Source: JBBDRJ01 sp963766295 (lineage in GTDB: Bacteria; Actinomycetota; JAICYB01). Taken from it: 64,000 bases of DNA. Position 1 is the stretch's first letter. Each line of letters starts with the position of its first letter. Position numbers and translations under genes: made by a program. Below the pieces are notes generated by a model. The model made no database searches. It was not told the DNA's origin and saw only the letters and a program-made list of their open reading frames with translations. Below are positions 17,228 to 26,217 of this stretch, one piece after another. The stretch spans positions 1 to 64,000 of the forward strand of contig CAVXYW010000002.1 of assembly GCA_963766295.1 (NCBI GenBank). The letters are read 5' to 3'.

Positions 17228-19042
17228 ATGCTTCGCAACATCGCGATCATCGCGCACGTCGATCACGGCAAGACGACGCTCGTCGACGGAATGCTCCGTC
17301 AGACGGGCACTTTCGCCGCGCACGCCCAGCTCGTCGACCGGGCCATGGACTCCATGGACCTCGAACGCGAGAAGGGCATCACGATCATGGCGAAGGTCGG
17401 CTCCGTAACGGTCGACGGCGTCCGCATCAACATCGTCGATACTCCGGGCCACGCCGACTTCGGCGGCGAGGTCGAACGGTCCCTGCACATCGTCGACGGC
17501 GCACTGTTGTTGGTCGACGCTTCCGAGGGACCGCTTCCGCAGACGCGGTACGTCCTTCATAAGGCTCTGCATCTCGGTCTGCCGATCGTTGTCTGCCTGA
17601 ACAAGATCGACCGCAAGGACGCGCGTCCGGACGAAGTGCTCAACGAGGTATACGAGCTCTTCTTCGACCTAGACGCCGCCGACAAACAAATCGAGTTCCC
17701 TGTCATCTACGCGAATGCCCGCGAAGGGAAGGCCGGGTTGTCGCCCGACAAGCTGTCCGACGATCTCAAACCGCTATTCGACGCGATCCTCGCGACGTGT
17801 CCGCCGCCCAAGATCGACCCCGATCACCCGCTGCAGATCATCGTTTCCAACCTTGACGCCGATGCTTACGTAGGTCGGCTCGCGATTGGGCGCGTGCGCA
17901 ACGGGGAGATCCGAGACGGCGCGAACATCGTGGTTATCGGCGAAGAAGGTCCGCGTCCCCCGACGCGCGTCACGAAGCTGATGACTCCGTCGGGACTCGG
18001 ATGGGCCCCCGCAGAGTTTGCCGAAGCCGGCGACATCGTCGCGATCGCTGGGCTCGATGACGTCCTGGTGGGCGAGACGATCGCCGACCCGAACGACCCG
18101 CGTCCGCTGCCGATGCTTCGCGTCGACCAGCCGAGCTTGCATATGGAGTTCGGCGTCAACACCTCTCCGCTGGCCGGCCGCTCCGGTAAGTACCTCACCG
18201 CTCGGCATATCAAGGCGCGCCTCGAGCGCGAGACGCTCGGCAACGTATCGATCCGCGTCATCCCAACGGCTACGCCCGACACCTATGAAGTGCAGGGTCG
18301 CGGCGAGCTGCAGCTGGCGATCCTCATCGAGCAGATGCGGCGAGAAGGCTACGAGCTACAAGTGTCCAAGCCCGAAGTGATCACGCACGAGATCGACGGA
18401 AAATTGCACGAGCCGATCGAGGACGTGACGATCGATGTTCCCGAGGAGTTCATCGGCGTTGTGACCGAGCAGCTCTCGCTTCGTAAGGGCCGCATGGTCA
18501 CGCTGACCAACCACCAGACGGGCTGGGTGCGCCTGGAGTTCAGGGTTCCCGCGCGCGGCTTGCTCGGCTTCCGTTCGCAGCTGCTCACCGACACCAAAGG
18601 CACAGCGATCCTTCACCACGTGTTCGCCGATTACGAGCCGTGGATGGGCGAGATCAAGCACCGACTCTCAGGTGTGCTCGTCGCCGACCGCACCGGGAAC
18701 ACCACCGGTTTCGCGCTCGACAACCTGCAGGAGCGTGGCGAGCTTTTCGTCGGACCGGGAACCGAGGTCTACGAAGGGATGATCGTCGGCGAGAACGCGC
18801 GCTCCGAGGATATCGACGTGAATCCCACCAAAGAGAAGCAGAAGACCAACATCCGCTCCGCGATGGCCGACGAGGCGATCAAGCTCGTCCCGCCGCGTAT
18901 TCTTTCGCTCGAGCAGGCGCTGGAATTTGTCGCGTCCGACGAGCTGGTGGAGCTGACGCCGAGTTCGATCCGTTTGCGCAAGCGATTCCTGAGCGAGGCC
19001 GATCGCAGACGCGAGAACCGCAAGAAGAACCGCGACAGCTAA
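17228..19042 (+). CDS. typA: Translational GTPase TypA/BipA
   Basis: A 604-residue ribosome-associated GTPase of the EF-G class that helps 50S assembly and stress adaptation. G1 is AHVDHGKTT (residues 9-17), the switch I region carries REKGITIMAK, G3 is DTPGHADFGGEV and G4 NKIDRKDARPDEV. The C-terminal TypA-specific part includes GRGELQLAILIEQMRREGYE and RLEFRVPARGLLGFRSQ. Length equals the usual 600-615. ATG 17228 has AAGGA overlapping the helicase stop codon, so both RNA-acting proteins share an operon. The gene ends in CTAA, a stop shared with the convergent phospholipase gene. Confidence 0.96.
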   Translation: MLRNIAIIAHVDHGKTTLVDGMLRQTGTFAAHAQLVDRAMDSMDLEREKGITIMAKVGSVTVDGVRINIVDTPGHADFGGEVERSLHIVDGALLLVDASEGPLPQTRYVLHKALHLGLPIVVCLNKIDRKDARPDEVLNEVYELFFDLDAADKQIEFPVIYANAREGKAGLSPDKLSDDLKPLFDAILATCPPPKIDPDHPLQIIVSNLDADAYVGRLAIGRVRNGEIRDGANIVVIGEEGPRPPTRVTKLMTPSGLGWAPAEFAEAGDIVAIAGLDDVLVGETIADPNDPRPLPMLRVDQPSLHMEFGVNTSPLAGRSGKYLTARHIKARLERETLGNVSIRVIPTATPDTYEVQGRGELQLAILIEQMRREGYELQVSKPEVITHEIDGKLHEPIEDVTIDVPEEFIGVVTEQLSLRKGRMVTLTNHQTGWVRLEFRVPARGLLGFRSQLLTDTKGTAILHHVFADYEPWMGEIKHRLSGVLVADRTGNTTGFALDNLQERGELFVGPGTEVYEGMIVGENARSEDIDVNPTKEKQKTNIRSAMADEAIKLVPPRILSLEQALEFVASDELVELTPSSIRLRKRFLSEADRRRENRKKNRDS

Positions 19043-20469
19043 GCGGTATCGGGCGTCCAGCCGGAGTCTGGTAGCTCCGAGTAATTGAGCCAAGCTTTCC
19101 CGGACGCCTTCGAGATCTTTAGTCTCTCGTTGTCGTAACCGTTTTTGGGGACAGCGAACGTGGCGGAGACTTCGGAACACGCAGCCGGACCCTCGTCCCA
19201 AGGACCGGAGCGTTCGGACGTGATCCACGCGCCGTCGGCGGTTTGGCAAACGAAGGGACGAACCTCGAGGCAATCGCCGGAGTAGAAGCGTGCATCGCTT
19301 CCTTGATAGGCGCATGAGCCGGTGCTCGGTTGGTCGACGGCCCAGCTCCACACTTCCGCGAACATGCGTGGATCGAAGGGGACCAGATGATCCCAACCGA
19401 TCATGTCCACGCCGCAGCGAGCCATGTTGTATGCGTCGATAACCGTGACGTCGCCGCCGACGTCAAGGAGAAGCGATAGCCCAGTCTCGTCGGCTTGGCG
19501 CCTAATCAAGTTGTGCGCGTAGTCGTGCTCGGCGCGTTCGTTCGCGCAGGGGTAGGCCGGAAAGTCATCACCAAGGTCGATCCCGCTCTCGTCCCAGCGT
19601 GGGCCGCGCTCGAAGACCAGCGATCCCCACTCCGCGCCCTGTCCACAGTTGCCCGTGAGCAGGACGCGGGCACCCGATGCCCGGATCTGGTTGCGCGAGG
19701 CCTGCATCGGTAGCGATGAACAGGGCGGCGTCGCCTTGTATGTGATGTCACCGAGCACATCTGAAAGATCGTTGGCCGCCAGATCGTGCGCGACCGGATT
19801 GTCGTCCAGAGAGTTCTCGAGGTAGACGATGATCACCTCGTCGGGATTGGCGTCGAGCCAGGCGCGGATCTCTTCCAGTCCGTCGCGGAGCAAGCGGTCC
19901 ACCGTGCAGCCGAAGTGGTAGGTGAGCGGCCCGATCGGGAACAGCTCCGCGTGACATAGAACGACGGCGTTGAAACCGTTGAGTGGGTCGCCCTGCGGAT
20001 GAGGAACCCAGTGCACATCGAGCTCGAGAGACCGGATCCCCATGCGCAATTGATCGGTGAGCGAGTACGTCTGGTTCGGGTCGATGTCGGACAGGGTCGG
20101 TGATAGCGCTTCGTTGTTGAAGGAGTTGTGTGTGTACGCCCAGAAGGCTTCGTGGATGGGGAGGTCGTCGCCGAGGCTGTGTTGGAGATCTATCGCTTGC
20201 GCGAGCCAAGATCGCTCGTGGGCGTCCACTAGGTACTTGTTGATCTGACGGCCGTCGATCGAGTCGCACAAGTCACCGCCGCCGGCGTTACGGCAGACCC
20301 GTCCGGCCATCTCGATGATGTGCTTGACCCCGAGGCAGACCCGCTCCGATCCGCCGCCCGTCCGGCAGGCCTCGACGAGATCCGCACCCGACTGCGCGCT
20401 CACGGGCGCCACGACGACGGTGGTCGCTAGCATCAGTGAGCAAAGAAGGAGGGGCCGCACCCGAACCAT
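19039..20469 (-). CDS. Secreted PI-PLC-like phosphodiesterase
   Basis: A 476-residue exported protein. ATG 20469 gives a signal peptide with a VRVRP n-region, a hydrophobic core (LLLCSLMLATTVVV) and a likely cut after PVSAQ. The barrel contains AFWAYTHNSFNNEALSP and GIRSLELDVHWVPHP, which match the His and Glu/Asp of PI-specific phospholipase C X-domains, then LCHAELFPIG and EVIIVYLENSLDDNP. The last 100 residues contain paired Cys and RPFVCQTADGAWIT, which looks like the end of a C-type-lectin-like module. Likely hydrolyses a glycero- or inositol-phosphodiester outside the cell; the exact lipid is unknown. The longer upstream frame has no support. Confidence 0.8.
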   Translation of the reverse strand: MVRVRPLLLCSLMLATTVVVAPVSAQSGADLVEACRTGGGSERVCLGVKHIIEMAGRVCRNAGGGDLCDSIDGRQINKYLVDAHERSWLAQAIDLQHSLGDDLPIHEAFWAYTHNSFNNEALSPTLSDIDPNQTYSLTDQLRMGIRSLELDVHWVPHPQGDPLNGFNAVVLCHAELFPIGPLTYHFGCTVDRLLRDGLEEIRAWLDANPDEVIIVYLENSLDDNPVAHDLAANDLSDVLGDITYKATPPCSSLPMQASRNQIRASGARVLLTGNCGQGAEWGSLVFERGPRWDESGIDLGDDFPAYPCANERAEHDYAHNLIRRQADETGLSLLLDVGGDVTVIDAYNMARCGVDMIGWDHLVPFDPRMFAEVWSWAVDQPSTGSCAYQGSDARFYSGDCLEVRPFVCQTADGAWITSERSGPWDEGPAACSEVSATFAVPKNGYDNERLKISKASGKAWLNYSELPDSGWTPDTA

Positions 20470-20541
20470 GTAGGCGTTAAACGATACTCGTGGTGCTGAA
20501 GTTCGACGGACCTGCGGGATCCGTCTCAAGGGAGGGAAACG

Positions 20542-21723
20542 ATGAAGTTCGGAATCTTCTACGAGCATCAGATCCCACGTCCTTGGGACGTCGACAGCGA
20601 GTACAAGCTTTTCCACGAGTCGCTCGAGCAGATCGAGCTCGCCGACAAGCTCGGCTATGACTACGCCTGGGAGGTCGAGCACCACTTCCTCGAGGAGTAT
20701 TCGCACTCGTCGGCCCCCGAAGTTTTCCTCGGCGCAGCCAGCCAGCGAACGAAGAACATCCGCCTCGGGCATGGTGTTATCCAGCTGACGACGAACCATC
20801 CGGCCCGCGTAGCCGAAAGAGTTTCGACACTCGATCTCTTAAGTCACGGCCGCGTCGAGTTCGGCATGGGCGAAGCTGCAACCACGGCCGAGCTCCATCC
20901 GTTCGGACGGCGCTTCCGCGACAAGCGTCAAGTGTGGGAGGAGGCGGTTCGGGCCGTCATGCCGATGTTCGGTGACGACCCCGTCGAATTCCATGGCGAG
21001 TTCTTCGACCTTCCTTTGCGCAACGTGATCCCCAAGCCGTTCCAGAAGCCGCACCCGCCGCTCTGGGTCGCGTGCTCTCAGCGCGACACGATCGAAAAGT
21101 GTGGCGAGTGGGGGATGGGAGCGCTGGGCTTCCAATTCGTTAGTGCCGACGAAGCGCACGCCTGGGTGAACGCGTACTACAACGCGTTTACGAAGCGTCA
21201 GAAGCTGCTGGCCGATTACCAGACAAACGCGAACATCGCCGTTGTGTCCGGATTCATGTGCTGCGAGACCGACGAGGAAGCGCACGTGAAGGCCGACGGC
21301 TGGACGTTCTTCGCTTTTGCTTTGCGCTTCTACGCTACGCACAAGCCGGGCGAAGGCGAGCAGATCAACCTTTGGGAGGAGTACCAGGCGTTCAAAGCGT
21401 CGGACGCCGGAAAGAAGATGCACGCCGGCGGTCTCATCGGCTCACCCGAGACCATCCGCACGCGCCTGCACAAGTTCGTGGATTCGCACGTCGACCAGGT
21501 GATCCTGCTGAATCAGGCCGGCAAGAACACCCATAAGGACATCTGCGACTCTCTCGAACTGTTCGCCAGAGAAGTGATGCCCGAGTTCCAAGCGTTAGAC
21601 GATGAGCACCAGAAGTGGAAGCAAGCCGTTCTCGCCGGTGAGATCGAGCTGGAAGAGGTAGACACTTCCCCCGAGGCGATGCCGCGTCCGCAGCGGATCG
21701 TGGCTGTCGACTCGAGCGCATAG
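20542..21723 (+). CDS. LLM-class flavin-dependent oxidoreductase
   Basis: A 393-residue luciferase-like TIM-barrel enzyme, FMN- or F420-dependent. It starts MKFGIFYEHQIPRPW and contains LADKLGYDYAWEVEHHFLEE, LGHGVIQLTTNHPARVAERV and LSHGRVEFGMGEA, all core elements of the family. The C-terminal extension of about 60 residues ends in an acidic segment. GGGAGGGAAACG before the ATG is a strong ribosome site. Divergent from the phospholipase gene over 72 bp. In Actinomycetota this branch often takes part in F420-linked oxidation or cleavage of aliphatic ketones and lipids; the substrate here is not visible. Confidence 0.9.
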   Translation: MKFGIFYEHQIPRPWDVDSEYKLFHESLEQIELADKLGYDYAWEVEHHFLEEYSHSSAPEVFLGAASQRTKNIRLGHGVIQLTTNHPARVAERVSTLDLLSHGRVEFGMGEAATTAELHPFGRRFRDKRQVWEEAVRAVMPMFGDDPVEFHGEFFDLPLRNVIPKPFQKPHPPLWVACSQRDTIEKCGEWGMGALGFQFVSADEAHAWVNAYYNAFTKRQKLLADYQTNANIAVVSGFMCCETDEEAHVKADGWTFFAFALRFYATHKPGEGEQINLWEEYQAFKASDAGKKMHAGGLIGSPETIRTRLHKFVDSHVDQVILLNQAGKNTHKDICDSLELFAREVMPEFQALDDEHQKWKQAVLAGEIELEEVDTSPEAMPRPQRIVAVDSSA

Positions 21724-21735
21724 CAAGAAGGTGCG

Positions 21736-22059
21736 CTACTCGACCCGTGTCACCGTACCCTTCGGCGTTAAGAAGCGAAGACCGGGCAGAGTGATCGTCG
21801 CGTAAACGACCTCTTCCGCGAAGTCGATGAACCGAGCGACGGTCGTCCCGTCTTCCTCTTGCCAAAACTGGAAGTAGGCGTTCGGACGGATCTCAACCTG
21901 GCTGTAGCTGACGGTCTGAGTGACGCCGAGACCGCCTTTGATGGGTCGGTATGTCAGCCGATCCTCTGATTCGAACGTGTTGTGAAACACGACGTCGCCG
22001 AAGTTGATCTCGAACGTATGCCCAACGAGGGGGATCGTGTTGTCGTCGCGGTTCGCCAT
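21736..22059 (-). CDS. MoaF-like calycin-fold protein
   Basis: A 107-residue all-beta protein: TFEINFGDVVFHNTF, LTYRPIKGG, QVEIRPNAYFQFWQEEDGTT, VVYATITLPG and GTVTRVE follow each other as strands. This resembles the MoaF/phenolic-acid-decarboxylase-like lipocalin (calycin) domain, in which the barrel binds a small hydrophobic ligand. No catalytic residues can be assigned. It lies 12 bp from the convergent flavin oxidoreductase and is divergent from a hydrolase gene. Confidence 0.65.
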   Translation of the reverse strand: MANRDDNTIPLVGHTFEINFGDVVFHNTFESEDRLTYRPIKGGLGVTQTVSYSQVEIRPNAYFQFWQEEDGTTVARFIDFAEEVVYATITLPGLRFLTPKGTVTRVE

Positions 22060-22163
22060 GGATCCACCGCCAGAGTGGAGAATCGCTTGCGCCGCGGCAA
22101 ATCGGATAGCTGCTCGCGAGACGCGAAACGAGCTGGCGTGTCTGTGCGAACATTGCTGTCCGA

Positions 22164-23084
22164 ATGAGCCAAGCGACGACTGAAGAGACCATTGCTTACC
22201 CCGGCGCCCGAGCGCCCGACCGTCAGCGCTGGGTCGACGCTCAGGGTGTGCAGATCCGCGTGCACGAATGGGGAGACGAAGGGGCGCGCCCGTTGATGTG
22301 CGTGCACGGCGGCTTCGACTTCGGGCGGACTTTCGACGGTTTTGCTCCGCTCTTGGCCGACGCCGGCTGGCGAGTTGTGGCCTGGGATCATCGCGGACAC
22401 GGCGACTCCGAGCACGCAGCTCTTTATTCCTGGGAAGCCGACGTCCGCGATGCCATGGCCGTCCTCGACTCGACGACGCGGGAACCCGTTCCCGTTATTG
22501 CCCACTCCAAGGGCGGAAGCATGTTCCTGACGATCACCGAGATGTTCCCGCACCGCATCTGGCGGTTCGTGAATGTCGACGGCATGCCTTCTCCGATGCG
22601 CCACCTCGACGTGCAGGGACACGAGCGGACGCTTCAGATGGAGCAAGGCATCAAGAATTGGATCGAGCACCGGCGCACGATCGCCGACGCCGTTCGAAAG
22701 CCGGGCACCATCGACGAACTGGCGAAGCGGCGCGGACGAATGAACCCACGACTTTCGCACGAATGGCTCAAGTACTTGGTGACCGTCGGTGCCCGAAAGG
22801 ACGAAGACGGCTGGCGATGGAAGATCGACCCGTCCCTTCGTTTCGGTGGCTTCGGTCCGTGGCGGCACACGTGGGCCGTTGCTGCATTGCCGGCGATATC
22901 CGTCCCGTTGCTCGGTCTTCTCGGACTCATCCCTGAAGACATGGGCTGGGGAACGCAGCCCGGACAGCTCGAGCCGTACCTTCCGTCGACCGCGAAGATG
23001 GTCTACTTCGAGGACTCCGGACACTTCGTGCACATCGAGAAGCCGCGCGAGGTTGCCGACCACGTCCTCGAATTCCTGTCGTGA
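22164..23084 (+). CDS. Alpha/beta hydrolase
   Basis: A 306-residue hydrolase. Oxyanion-hole strand LMCVHGGFDFG (residues 44-54), DHRGHGDSEHA loop (75-85), nucleophile AHSKG (113-117, Ser115) and a late SGHFVHIEKPREVA segment with the catalytic His. The elbow begins with Ala rather than Gly, which is common. The start codon is ATG 22164. The next gene starts inside its stop (GTGA), so both are translated together. Substrate unknown; the epoxide-hydrolase/haloalkane-dehalogenase superfamily is the closest match by motifs. Confidence 0.88.
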   Translation: MSQATTEETIAYPGARAPDRQRWVDAQGVQIRVHEWGDEGARPLMCVHGGFDFGRTFDGFAPLLADAGWRVVAWDHRGHGDSEHAALYSWEADVRDAMAVLDSTTREPVPVIAHSKGGSMFLTITEMFPHRIWRFVNVDGMPSPMRHLDVQGHERTLQMEQGIKNWIEHRRTIADAVRKPGTIDELAKRRGRMNPRLSHEWLKYLVTVGARKDEDGWRWKIDPSLRFGGFGPWRHTWAVAALPAISVPLLGLLGLIPEDMGWGTQPGQLEPYLPSTAKMVYFEDSGHFVHIEKPREVADHVLEFLS

Positions 23085-23725
23085 GAACGCTAGTCCACGG
23101 CCGCATCCAGCTTGCTCTGCACGAGCTCAAGCAGGACGGCAACACGCGTCCGTTGCTTCACCTGCACGGGCTTGGTCTGCAGTCGCCCGCAGTTCTTCCG
23201 GAAGATCTGGCGACGTGGCCGGGTCCGGTATTCGCTTTGGACTTCACCGGACATGGGAAATCGAGCGTGCCCGGCGGCGGTGGTTACACATCCGAGGTTT
23301 TGATCGGCGACGTCGACGCAGCGATCAACGAGCTTGGTCAGGTGACGTTGATCGGACGCGGGCAGGGCGCGTACGTCGCTTTGCTCACCGCCGGCGCCCG
23401 GGCCGATGCAGTGCGTGGTGCAGTCTTGTGCGACGGGCCGGGCATATCAGGCGGCGGTCCGATGCCCGGGACACCGACCGTGGCACGCATAGATCCAGCA
23501 GCCGTTGCGCCGCCGGATCCGTATGCACTTGCCGAGCTTTCGAAGGACGTCCGTCCTCCCGACTACGCCGTCGACTTCGTCCGACTTGCCGTCGCCGGGT
23601 CCGGGATGAGTCACCCGGTCGCGATATGCGCGAAAGCGCGTCCGGAATGGATGAAAGCCGTTGCCGACGAGCTGGGGATCGTTCAGTCGACGGTCGAGGA
23701 GGCGCTCAAGCGGTTCGCTCGGTAG
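23081..23725 (+). CDS. Alpha/beta hydrolase-fold protein lacking the nucleophile
   Basis: A 214-residue protein coupled to the preceding hydrolase by a 4-bp GTGA overlap. HLHGLGLQSP (residues 27-36) and DFTGHGKSSVP mark an alpha/beta hydrolase, but the elbow reads IGRGQGAYVAL: Gly94 stands where the nucleophilic Ser should be (G-x-S-x-G). The chain is also about 80 residues short of its neighbour, with a reduced cap. Likely a non-catalytic paralogue that binds a ligand or its active partner. Alternatively the substitution is a sequence error. An 8-bp hairpin follows 42 bp downstream. Confidence 0.75.
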   Translation: MRTLVHGRIQLALHELKQDGNTRPLLHLHGLGLQSPAVLPEDLATWPGPVFALDFTGHGKSSVPGGGGYTSEVLIGDVDAAINELGQVTLIGRGQGAYVALLTAGARADAVRGAVLCDGPGISGGGPMPGTPTVARIDPAAVAPPDPYALAELSKDVRPPDYAVDFVRLAVAGSGMSHPVAICAKARPEWMKAVADELGIVQSTVEEALKRFAR

Positions 23726-23766
23726 GCGTCTACGGCCGATAAGCCGGATACCATTCACTTTCTAGT

Positions 23767-23787
23767 CCCGCAGGATTCGCCTGCGGG
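23767..23787 (+). terminator. Perfect 8-bp hairpin, terminator-like
   Basis: CCCGCAGG (23767-23774), loop ATTCG, CCTGCGGG (23780-23787). The stem is perfect and very GC-rich and sits between two genes in the same direction. No run of T follows (CGGACCAACTTCCC), so if it ends transcription it does so without a U-tract, as is often proposed for high-GC Actinomycetota. Confidence 0.45.
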
Positions 23788-23825
23788 CGGACCAACTTCC
23801 CTTACCTTTAAGAGAGGCATTTCTT

Positions 23826-24482
23826 ATGGCTACTAACGCGGCTGTTATCAAGCCCCGCTGGCGCGGACGTCTCCACCAGTTCGCCTTCTTCTTCTCGATC
23901 CCGCAGGGGATCGCCCTACTGATCGCCGCGGGAGCCGATTGGGTCTCGCGAGTGGGAGCCGGCGTTTACGCGCTGAGTCTCGCGGGGCTGTACGGCGTCA
24001 GCGCGTCGTACCACCGGTTGAAATGGACACCGCCGGCTTTGAGCCGGATGCGCCGCCTCGATCACTCGATGATCTTCGTCCTGATCGCGGGGACGTACAC
24101 ACCGGTAAGCCTTCTCCTGTTGGACGGCGTATGGGCCACCATCTTGCTCGTGACGGTGTGGGTGGCAGCGATTGCCGGGATCGTCATGAAGATCGTTGGG
24201 CTCGAACGCACGCGGAAGATCACGGCCGGTATGTACATCGGCATCGGCTGGATCGCTCTAGCGATGGCGCCTCAGATAGTCCCAAGAGCCGGCGCCACCG
24301 TTCTGGCACTGATCGCAGCCGGCGGCGTCCTGTACACGGTCGGCGCGATCATCTTTGCGCTGCGACGCCCGAATCCGAGCCCGATGGTTTTCGGCTACCA
24401 CGAGATCTGGCACGTGATGGTTGTGGCCGCGAGTCTGTGCCACTACGCGGCGATCATGATCCTGGTGCTCGACCGCGTCTAG
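23826..24482 (+). CDS. Hemolysin III family membrane protein (PAQR fold)
   Basis: A 218-residue protein with seven membrane helices. The family metal-site residues are present: YGVSASYHRLKW early (Ser and His), LDHSMIFVLIAGTYTPV in the middle (Asp-His), and GYHEIWHVMVVAASLCHYAA near the end (two His). These match the zinc site of bacterial YqfA/HlyIII and eukaryotic adiponectin receptors. Members are thought to hydrolyse or sense membrane lipids; true haemolysis is doubtful. A ribosome site (AAGAGAGG) precedes ATG. The gene ends in CTAG, shared with the convergent peroxiredoxin stop. Confidence 0.92.
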   Translation: MATNAAVIKPRWRGRLHQFAFFFSIPQGIALLIAAGADWVSRVGAGVYALSLAGLYGVSASYHRLKWTPPALSRMRRLDHSMIFVLIAGTYTPVSLLLLDGVWATILLVTVWVAAIAGIVMKIVGLERTRKITAGMYIGIGWIALAMAPQIVPRAGATVLALIAAGGVLYTVGAIIFALRRPNPSPMVFGYHEIWHVMVVAASLCHYAAIMILVLDRV

Positions 24483-25042
24483 CGGCTGCCCAAGTAGCCG
24501 ATAACTTCTTCGGCGTTCTTATCCGGCGGAAACACCGGATAGAAGACCTTCGAGATAACGCCGCCGTCGGCGACGAGCGTTATGCGTTTGAGCAGTGTCG
24601 TGTCGTCGAACGTGAAGGTCGGCAGGTTCAACTCCTTCGCAAAGACGAATCCTGAGTCGCTGACGAGCGGGAAGGGCAAGCGCTGCTCCTTCACGAACTC
24701 GGTTTGTTCCTCGGTGGTTTGTGTGGACAGGCCGATCACGTTCGCGCCTAGGTCCTTCAGCTCTTGATGGTGATCGCGGAACGCGCACGACTGCGGCGTG
24801 CAGCCGCGGGCGCCGGGGGTCGCGTCCCACTCCGGTGGCGGGGCGGCGCCGCCGGGGCGCCCGGCCTTTGGGTAGACGTAGAGGACGAGCGTTCCCTTGG
24901 TGCTTCCGAAGTCGATGTGATGCCCATCCGTCGAAGGCAATGCGACCGGAGGAAGTTTCATCCCCTCCAGGTGCGCGGCCGCGCCGTCGTCTACGGGTAC
25001 GGGGAGGTCGTCGGGAAGTTGAGTCGGGTCGTACGGACTCAC
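24479..25042 (-). CDS. Peroxiredoxin, BCP/PrxQ type
   Basis: A 187-residue thiol peroxidase. The two active cysteines are Cys81 and Cys86 in GARGCTPQSCAFRDHH, five apart as in 2-Cys BCP/PrxQ enzymes. Thioredoxin-fold strands LVLYVYPKAG and VIGLSTQTTEEQTEFVKEQ, and PLVSDSGFVFAKELN fit the family. It reduces lipid or hydrogen peroxides using thioredoxin. A Pro-rich insert (RPGGAAPPPEW) before the active site is unusual and lengthens the loop. The GTG start overlaps the stop of the hydrolase upstream (GTGA), so it is the last gene of a six-gene minus-strand operon. Confidence 0.9.
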   Translation of the reverse strand: MSPYDPTQLPDDLPVPVDDGAAAHLEGMKLPPVALPSTDGHHIDFGSTKGTLVLYVYPKAGRPGGAAPPPEWDATPGARGCTPQSCAFRDHHQELKDLGANVIGLSTQTTEEQTEFVKEQRLPFPLVSDSGFVFAKELNLPTFTFDDTTLLKRITLVADGGVISKVFYPVFPPDKNAEEVIGYLGSR

Positions 25043-25822
25043 TGTGGTGCGCGTCGGAACGGCATCATCGTGGGCGCCGGATCGTTCTCCAAGAAGTCGA
25101 GGATGATGCGGTTGAGGACGTCCGGTTTCTCGAACACAAGAGCATGAGAAGTGCCGGGCACGATCGAGAGCTCCGAATTCGGGATGGCGCGGTAGATGCC
25201 GAGGGTGTTTTCGAGCGTGACCATGTCATCGTCACCCGAGACGATCAGTGTCGGAGCCTTGATGCGCGTGAGGTCTTCCGGCTTGATGTCCGGCTGCGTC
25301 CGGACCATCTCCCAGAACTTCTCGAGCATGACCGGCCAGTGCTCCGGCCCATCGGGCGAACTGGCGAAGTAGAGCCCGCGGAACATCTCCAAGGACGGAT
25401 CGTCGGGTGGTGCGCCCTCCATGTTTTCGCGAGCTTCGGGCACAGTGGCTTCCGGGTTGGGATGTGCACTTATGGCCACAAGCTTGCGAACGAGGTCGGG
25501 GCGCTCCATGGCGACCAGCAAGCCGACGACTCCGCCGTCGCTCCAGCCGACCAGGTGCGCAGGCTGCTTCACGACGGTTTCGAGAAAGCCGATCGTGTCC
25601 GTCGCCATGTCGTCGTAGTTCAGCGGCGCCTTCGACATCGGGAGTGTGCCCGTGCGCCCGCCGCTCGACAGCGATGACCTGGAACTTCTCCGCGAGGCCC
25701 GGGATCTGTGCCCCCCATGTGTCGTTGGTGCAAAGCCCGCCGTGCATGAGGATAAGAGGGTCGCCTTCCCCGAATGTGTCGTACCAAGTATTGAGACCGG
25801 CAATATCTGCGTATTCGCCCAT
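25039..25822 (-). CDS. Alpha/beta hydrolase, one frame change
   Basis: About 260 residues across two frames. From ATG 25822: EYADIAGLNTWYDTFGEGDP, LILMHGGLCTNDTW and VIAVERRAHGHTPDVE; one extra base near 25627 (CGGCGCCTTC); then APLNYDDMATDTIGFLE, VGWSDGGVVGLL (nucleophile elbow GWSDG), APTLIVSGDDDMVTLE and GTSHALVFEKPDVLN (catalytic His). The whole reads as a normal esterase-like hydrolase of its family once the base is removed. It lies between the LEH-like and peroxiredoxin genes with overlaps or short gaps (16 bp and 4-bp overlap). Confidence 0.85.
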
Positions 25823-25838
25823 CTTTAACCTTCTTTCC

Positions 25839-26217
25839 CTAGCCGGCGCCCGGCATCTGGCTCATGAACTGCTGCATGTCGAAGTAATCGCGCCAGGCTG
25901 CGATCTTTCCGTCCTTCACTTCGAAGACTCCGGCGACGGGGATCGAGATCGTTGCCGCCGTCCATAACAAAGGTGTCGACGCGCTCGGTGAACACGGTGT
26001 CGCCGTCGGCGGCGATCGCATTGATCTTGAACTCGATCTCATTCGACATAGGGACGAACATCGCCATCACGCCTTTTATGGCTTCATGTCCGGCGGCAGG
26101 TTGCAGCGGGATGTTGTGGTAGATCGCGTCGTCGGTCATGAAACCAACGAGCTCGTCCACATCTTTGCGCTCCCAGGCCTTGCAGAAGTCTCGGACGACC
26201 TTCACGCTGTCGCTCAA
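25839..26217 (-). CDS. Limonene-1,2-epoxide hydrolase-like (NTF2 fold), one frame change
   Basis: About 125 residues. The first frame runs from TTG 26217 to DTFVMDGG; after one extra base in CGTTGCC (25950-25956) the second gives TISIPVAGVFEVKDGKIAAW and RDYFDMQQFMSQMPGAG. Residues matching the LEH active site are readable: Tyr33 and Asn35 (IYHNIP), Arg79 and Asp81 (ERVDTF), and Asp in WRDYFD. That Asp-Arg-Asp triad plus Tyr/Asn defines water-attacking epoxide hydrolases, so an epoxide substrate is a good inference; limonene is not implied. The start overlaps the Nudix stop (TTGA). Confidence 0.82.
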
